A stretch of 64,000 nt of DNA. It comes from Lentibacillus kapialis. GTDB lineage: Bacteria; Bacillota; Bacilli; Bacillales; Amphibacillaceae. The notes below the pieces were generated by a model. That model did not search any database. It was not told where the DNA came from and saw only the letters and a program-made list of their open reading frames with translations. Both the position numbers and the translations under genes were made by a program. Shown piece by piece: positions 59,630 through 64,000 of the stretch. How positions within the stretch are numbered: position 1 is the stretch's first letter; each line of letters opens with the position of its first letter. The DNA lies in contig NZ_BMNQ01000002.1 of assembly GCF_014646635.1 (NCBI RefSeq), forward strand, positions 121,605 to 185,604. Reading direction: 5' to 3'.

Positions 59630-59771
59630 CACAAATAAAAAGTGTCGGCACATACTGCACCCACACGTCTCCAATAATCTCTATTGAAAAGTTCAGAACC
59701 AGCCGACTGCATCATGCGTCGATCAGGTGAGAAGCGGGTGCTTCTACTTGTCTCAGATCATTTTATTCAAC
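59630..59771 (-). promoter_or_regulatory. L20-type leader of infC-rpmI-rplT
   Basis: The leader holds AGAAGCACCCGCTTCT near its start. A downstream GTGGGTGC can pair with GCACCC as in the known L20-binding pseudoknot. It ends in a terminator (stem GTGTGGGTGC / GTGCCGACAC, then TTTTTATTT). L20 would favour the terminator when in excess. Assigned by motif and position, not by covariance modelling. Confidence 0.8.
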
Positions 59772-59777
59772 TTTCAC

Positions 59778-59806
59778 AGAATAGCATCATTTTTACTGTA
59801 TGTCAA
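59778..59806 (-). promoter_or_regulatory. Sigma-A promoter of infC operon
   Basis: Consensus -35 TTGACA (59801-59806), 17-bp spacer and TATTCT (59778-59783). Confidence 0.82.
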
Positions 59807-59947
59807 CACTTCTGTTGCAAACCTGCAAAAGCTCTACTGCCAGTTTATCATGATTGCTGTCAGAAAGGAAGGCCAGCTCTCATTAAGACTGCCGTTAGAG
59901 GCCGCTCAAATAAAATTCGCGTAATGCTGCTTTCCTGTGGGATAGTG

Positions 59948-61894
59948 TTACTGTTTATGGTGCACTTTTTGATCGATTTCACCTTTAATCAATGTCTTAA
60001 AGTCGTCAAAATTCAATGTTTTGGACTCTTTTTCCCCGTAACGCCGAACATTAACACTGCCCGTCCCCATTTCATTGTCGCCAAGCACCAGGGCAAACGG
60101 AACTTTTTGCATTTGTGCTTCTCTGATTTTATAGCCGATTTTCTCATCGCGTTCGTCCATTTCAATTCGTACGCCCTCACGACGTAATTTATCAGCGATT
60201 CCTTTCGCATAGTCAAGATGCACATCCGGTGAAACAGGGATGATTTTCACTTGAACAGGTGCAAGCCAAGTAGGGAATGCGCCCTTATACTCTTCGATCA
60301 GGAATGCCACAAAACGTTCCATTGTGGAAACGACACCACGATGGATGACTACCGGACGATGTTCATGGCCGTCCTTACCGATATATGTCAGGTCAAAACG
60401 CTCTGGCAGCTGATAATCAAGCTGGACAGTGGACAGCGTTTCATCTTTACCCAAGGCTGTTTGAACTTGTACGTCCAATTTTGGTCCGTAAAAAGCTGCT
60501 TCACCTTCCGCCTCGATGTATTCAACATCCATTTCTTCCATCGTTTCTTTCAGCATGGCCTGTGCTTTTCCCCACATTTCATCGTTATCAATATACTTTT
60601 CTTTATCTTCTGGGTCACGATACGACAATCGGAAATAATAATCATTAATCCCAAAATCTTTGTAAACTCTTTGCACAAGTTCTACTACTCGGATAAATTC
60701 ATCTTTTAATTGATCTGGACGAGCAAATATATGCGCGTCATTCAGGGTCATTGCGCGGACCCGTTGCAGTCCGGCCAGTGCACCGGACATTTCATGACGA
60801 TGCATCATTCCAAGTTCAGCGATTCTCACCGGCAAATTACGATAGCTGTATAATTGATTCTTATATACCATCATATGATGCGGGCAGTTCATTGGCCGAA
60901 GAACTAAATCTTCGTTGTCCATTTCCATTGTCGGGAACATGTCATCCTGGTAGTGATCCAAATGCCCACTCGTCTTATACAAATCAAGACTGCCTAAAAC
61001 TGGTGTATATACATGGTCATAGCCGAGGCGTTCTTCAATATCGACGATATAGCGTTCGATATTACGGCGAATTGTTGCCCCTTTTGGCAGCCACAACGGC
61101 AGCCCTTGCCCCACTTTTTGTGAAACAGTAAAAATATCCAGTTCTTTGCCCAATTTTCGATGGTCGCGCTCTTTTCGTTCCTCAAGAATGCGCAAATGTT
61201 CATCAAGCTGGCTTTGCTTCTCAAAAGCTGTTCCGTAAATGCGCTGCAGTTGTTTATTCTTGCTATCCCCCCGCCAGTAGGCTCCGGATACACTCAACAG
61301 TTTAAATGCTTTGATTTTGCTTGTAAAAGGAACATGAATCCCTCGGCACAGGTCAAAAAATTCCCCTTGCTTATATATTGTTACCTGCTCGTCTTCCGGG
61401 ATATCGTCAATTAACTCAAGTTTCAAATCATCACCGATTTCTCGGAACATTTCTTTCGCTTTATTGCGGGATACCTCGATACGTTCAATTTCCAGGTTTT
61501 CCTCAACAATACGTTTCATTTCTTTTTCAATTTTAGGAAGATCATCAGGTGATAAGGTATGATTCAAATCCATATCGTAATAAAAGCCTTCCTCAATAAC
61601 CGGTCCTACGCCGAATTTCACATTATCAAATAATCGCGTAACCGCTTGGGCCATTAAATGGGCTGTTGAGTGGCGCATAATTTCAATGCCTTCCTTATTT
61701 TTATACGTAATTATCTCAATCGCTCCACCATGCGGAAGCTCCCGTTTCAGATCAACTAAATTACCATCAACCTTAACTGCCAGTGCCTGTTTTTTTAACC
61801 CGGGTGAAATTGAACCCGCAATATCTTCTCCAGTAGTTCCTTGAGGAAATGCTCTGTTCGCTCCATCAGGAAATGTAATTGTAATATCTGCCAT
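59948..61894 (-). CDS. thrS: Threonine--tRNA ligase
   Basis: Class II synthetase. TGS domain (about 1-62), editing domain with [10 protein letters not shown] (about 71-80) and the SAD region, catalytic core (motif 2 with [17 protein letters not shown]; zinc ligands in CPHHMMVYK and later HxH-type residues) and anticodon-binding C-terminus. 648 aa. ATG 61894 has AAAGGAGCG upstream; the 26 extra codons of the open frame are leader sequence (they read through the terminator of the T-box). No clear terminator is seen after the stop. Confidence 0.96.
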   Translation of the reverse strand: MADITITFPDGANRAFPQGTTGEDIAGSISPGLKKQALAVKVDGNLVDLKRELPHGGAIEIITYKNKEGIEIMRHSTAHLMAQAVTRLFDNVKFGVGPVIEEGFYYDMDLNHTLSPDDLPKIEKEMKRIVEENLEIERIEVSRNKAKEMFREIGDDLKLELIDDIPEDEQVTIYKQGEFFDLCRGIHVPFTSKIKAFKLLSVSGAYWRGDSKNKQLQRIYGTAFEKQSQLDEHLRILEERKERDHRKLGKELDIFTVSQKVGQGLPLWLPKGATIRRNIERYIVDIEERLGYDHVYTPVLGSLDLYKTSGHLDHYQDDMFPTMEMDNEDLVLRPMNCPHHMMVYKNQLYSYRNLPVRIAELGMMHRHEMSGALAGLQRVRAMTLNDAHIFARPDQLKDEFIRVVELVQRVYKDFGINDYYFRLSYRDPEDKEKYIDNDEMWGKAQAMLKETMEEMDVEYIEAEGEAAFYGPKLDVQVQTALGKDETLSTVQLDYQLPERFDLTYIGKDGHEHRPVVIHRGVVSTMERFVAFLIEEYKGAFPTWLAPVQVKIIPVSPDVHLDYAKGIADKLRREGVRIEMDERDEKIGYKIREAQMQKVPFALVLGDNEMGTGSVNVRRYGEKESKTLNFDDFKTLIKGEIDQKVHHKQ

Positions 61895-61923
61895 TTTTAT
61901 CGCTCCTTTTTTGAATCCCATAT

Positions 61924-62193
61924 AAAAACGCTCGTCCCTATGCTTTTCAGCAAAGGGACGAGCGTTCAGCACGCGGTTCCACCCTCATTTCCGCAATAAA
62001 TACGGCTTCATTTATCTTTAACGCAGACGTTACGCTGCTGCTTACTCGCATTGTTCAACAGCAGAGTTTAAAGGCGGTAATCATTTGCATGCATAGCGGA
62101 AGCTTTCAGCCGGCGACTTCCTTCTCTTGTCTATCAGTAAAACAAACAATCATGTCCTTATCGTTACTTTTATGTTCATGTAATTGATGATTA
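61924..62193 (-). promoter_or_regulatory. T-box leader of thrS, Thr (ACC) specifier
   Basis: T-box TGAGGGTGGAACCGCG at 61972-61987, followed by a terminator with a 14-bp stem (AACGCTCGTCCCT / AGGGACGAGCGTT) and T-run. The specifier ACC is at 62076-62078 in a GATT-ACC-GCCTTTAAA context. It reports tRNA-Thr charging. Confidence 0.92.
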
Positions 62194-62199
62194 AATGAT

Positions 62200-62228
62200 A
62201 TTATAGCTTGTGTTTCAAATAAAATCAA
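62200..62228 (-). promoter_or_regulatory. Sigma-A promoter of thrS
   Basis: TTGATT (62223-62228), 17-bp spacer, TATAAT (62200-62205), just past the ytxC stop codon. Confidence 0.72.
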
Positions 62229-62238
62229 GCTTCATCAT

Positions 62239-63093
62239 TCACTTTTTTAAATCATGTGAAAATGGAAAGCTCCCAAGAGGCTTAAATTCGACCCGTTCCT
62301 GAAAAATATTAATAACAGTTAATGTTTTTGGATCAGATGGATCATCGCCAAACAACTTTATTTTCTCAGGCGCCATGGCAATCAGTGGTGACAAACTCAA
62401 CTCCCCAGTATCAAGGCCGACAATGTAGAGCGGTGCATCCCGCATAAGTACCCGCAGCTCCATCCGTGAAAAAGGTTTGCCATCCGGCTTAAAAAAAGAA
62501 AATGGTTCACCCTGCATAACGTGAATTATTTCAAACTCAGGTTTTTGCTTTACAATATAATTCCTGAGCGTATCGACGAATGCCTGATGATCCTCTTCCC
62601 GTTTAAATTCATCAATCGCAAGCCCTACATAATGAATGAGCTGATCTTTAAATACTTTCAATTGAAAATTTATGAGTGAATTAAAATGAAGTGTCCCCGA
62701 ATTTTTAATGTTTACTAAAAAAAGTGAATGCAACAATTTACGTGGATCTTTATTGTTTCTGACAAATTGACTGTCTTCATCATTACCGGCAACAATCCAA
62801 TGCGATAAATCCATAATACGCTCAATCTCATCTGAATTTGAATAATAATAATTATGTTTAATAATCCGGTCAATCATGTTCGTCAGCCGATGTGCAACAA
62901 ACACCTTTACCATCGAACCAGCAACAGCTTCCATAAATCTATCGCTTGACTCCTGATAATCAAGTTGCAGATGGTTTCCCCATTTCTCTGTCGTTTTCCA
63001 ATGTAATTCAATTTTTTTATTCAATTGAAACAGATTCTCACAAAAACTTATGGCTTCTTTATCCGACTCAAAGTAAACTTCCAGCAAAAACAT
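62239..63093 (-). CDS. ytxC: Sporulation protein YtxC
   Basis: 284 aa, close to the B. subtilis length. Recognised by its N-terminal VYFESDKEAISFCENLFQL, the internal FINFRLK-like INFQLKVFKDQL and the position next to thrS. Its function is not known; it is a sporulation-linked protein of uncharacterised fold. ATG 63093 is preceded by GGGTGAGGG; 22 in-frame codons upstream have no clear site. Confidence 0.85.
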   Translation of the reverse strand: MFLLEVYFESDKEAISFCENLFQLNKKIELHWKTTEKWGNHLQLDYQESSDRFMEAVAGSMVKVFVAHRLTNMIDRIIKHNYYYSNSDEIERIMDLSHWIVAGNDEDSQFVRNNKDPRKLLHSLFLVNIKNSGTLHFNSLINFQLKVFKDQLIHYVGLAIDEFKREEDHQAFVDTLRNYIVKQKPEFEIIHVMQGEPFSFFKPDGKPFSRMELRVLMRDAPLYIVGLDTGELSLSPLIAMAPEKIKLFGDDPSDPKTLTVINIFQERVEFKPLGSFPFSHDLKK

Positions 63094-63227
63094 CACCCTC
63101 ACCCAAGACCAAACTGTTACATTATATGGACATCCATCTAAAAAAATGTATGGTCCCATAAAACTAGTAAATATCTATAGTTCAGGTGATTAAGATAGGG
63201 GTTGATAGTGAAAAGTCAATCCTTCCG

Positions 63228-63279
63228 GTTAGAAAACTTGGCATTCGCCTCGCCTTATAGCGAATGCCGAAGCTTTTTG
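63228..63279 (+). repeat. Dispersed hairpin repeat, family 1, 5' half (copy D)
   Basis: Only the hairpin half is present: CTTGGCATTCGCCTCGCC then TATAGCGAATGCCGAAG. The tail with the GTCATCC and TTTCTGACGTTA blocks is absent. It lies between ytxC and the transposase. The remaining sequence to 63382 shows nothing clear apart from a possible insertion-sequence end. Confidence 0.65.
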
Positions 63280-63382
63280 TATGAAAACAACCCTTAAAAA
63301 AGACAATACCAAACTACGCCCTTCATATTTCAATTTTTTGAAGAGCTTCAAATTAAAATAAATGCTATTAAATGATTTCTGT

Positions 63383-64000
63383 CTAAGCTGTTTCCCCTTC
63401 TGATGACGTTACTTCATATCCCTTCTTTTTTAGATATTCAATCATTTTTGATTCTTTATTTTGTTTCTGTTGCTGCAAATAATTTGCACCTAGTTCTTTA
63501 TATGGTTCTCCCGTTTGTAAGATGTTGTAAGCAATGGTTAAAATTAAATGAGCCGAAGCCATTCGTGCTTTCTTTTTCCCTTGTCGTTTCATAATCCTTT
63601 TTTGGTGTGCCGAAATTCGATTCTCTTGCTTAAGTGAGGAAAGCGCGCACTCTACTGCCATTGTCTTCAATGCCTTGTTTCCTTTAGTTGATTTACTGTC
63701 TTTTTTTTTACCGGCACTTTCATTATTTCCTGGACTTACACCTGCCCAGGAAGCAAGGTGTTTGGCTGATTGAAACACCGACATATCAACACCGATTTCC
63801 GCAATAAAAGTGGCTGCACCGGATTTATTGACACCAGGGATTGTGTCCAACAGTTCAACTTCCTCACGGTATGGAGATAGGCACTGATCAATTTGTTCTT
63901 CCAATTGCTTAATGGTTTTTTCTAAATAAATCATATGATCCCAGTGATATCTCAGCATATCGCGATGATGACGACGAACACGGCCGTTAATAGCCTTTGC
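63383..64000 (-). mobile_element. IS110-family transposase, C-terminal part cut by the window edge
   Basis: The frame is open to the right edge, so the N-terminal RuvC-like catalytic domain lies outside the window. The part seen (about 205 residues) contains the C-terminal Transposase_20 domain: ETIPGVN-type hairpin-helix-hairpin (LDTIPGVNKSGAATFIAEIG), then FQSAKHLASWAGVSPGNNESAGKKK, whose Ser is the likely nucleophile of the family, and ALKTMAVECALSSL. It ends in a Lys/Glu-rich tail. These elements usually lack terminal inverted repeats, so the left end of the IS cannot be set; the stop codon is at 63383. Confidence 0.93.

Noticed and set aside
60251..60709. 152-codon plus-strand ORF
   Set aside because: It is antisense to thrS, whose catalytic motifs are intact; the ORF has a non-protein-like composition.
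61895..61972. 26-codon N-terminal extension of thrS
   Set aside because: It translates the T-box terminator; the site AAAGGAGCG and the conserved TGS domain start at 61894.
1..64000. CRISPR arrays or prophage
   Set aside because: No evenly spaced direct repeats and no phage structural, integrase or lysis genes were seen; the only mobile gene is the IS110-type transposase.

Overview
The window comes from a spore-forming, low-to-moderate GC Gram-positive bacterium of the family Bacillaceae. Evidence is the set of sporulation and germination genes (spoVID, ysxE, gerM, gerE, sspI, ytxC), three T-box leaders, an L20-type leader before infC, and a gene order that largely follows the B. subtilis valS-to-ytxC segment as I remember it. 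Several strain- or lineage-specific replacements, and protein sequences that are recognisable but clearly divergent from B. subtilis, suggest a relative in the Virgibacillus / Lentibacillus / Oceanobacillus group; that placement is inference. Almost all genes lie on the minus strand.

Left part (1-20200): valS (only its last few codons fall outside the window) with its T-box leader, a small convergent membrane-protein gene, ysxE and spoVID (spore coat), the complete haem operon hemAXCDBL, a plus-strand membrane protein at the ysxD position, engB, lonA, clpX, tig and ysoA, then tRNA-Arg(TCT) and tRNA-Gly(TCC). lonB, which I expect between lonA and clpX in B. subtilis, is absent.

Middle part (20200-49950): ysnB, rdgB, rph, gerM, racE, a MarR regulator, gerE, a thioesterase, the succinate dehydrogenase operon, yslB, uvrC, trxA, and the fatty-acid degradation cluster lcfA-fadR-fadB-etfB-etfA with a FadR operator. 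Next come a DUF350 protein with a 26-residue companion peptide, mutS2, polX, cvpA, zapA, rnhC, pheST with a T-box leader, an rRNA methyltransferase gene and sspI.

Right part (49950-64000): a four-gene plus-strand ABC-2 transporter operon next to an unusual membrane-anchored protein sits between sspI and ysdC and looks like the main accessory insertion. It is followed by an M42 aminopeptidase, a dimeric dUTPase, ysdB, a VTT-domain protein, ysdA, infC-rpmI-rplT with an AUU-started infC and L20 leader, thrS with a T-box leader, ytxC, and an IS110-type transposase cut by the right edge.

Three families of short dispersed, hairpin-forming repeats (MITE-like) are scattered between the genes, with four or five copies, two copies and two copies respectively. 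They fill most of the longer non-coding gaps not taken up by leaders. Many genes start with TTG or GTG, each chosen here because a strong ribosome binding site sits at the right distance. No prophage and no CRISPR array was seen. The best candidates for something undescribed are the ABC-2 operon and the two very small membrane proteins.
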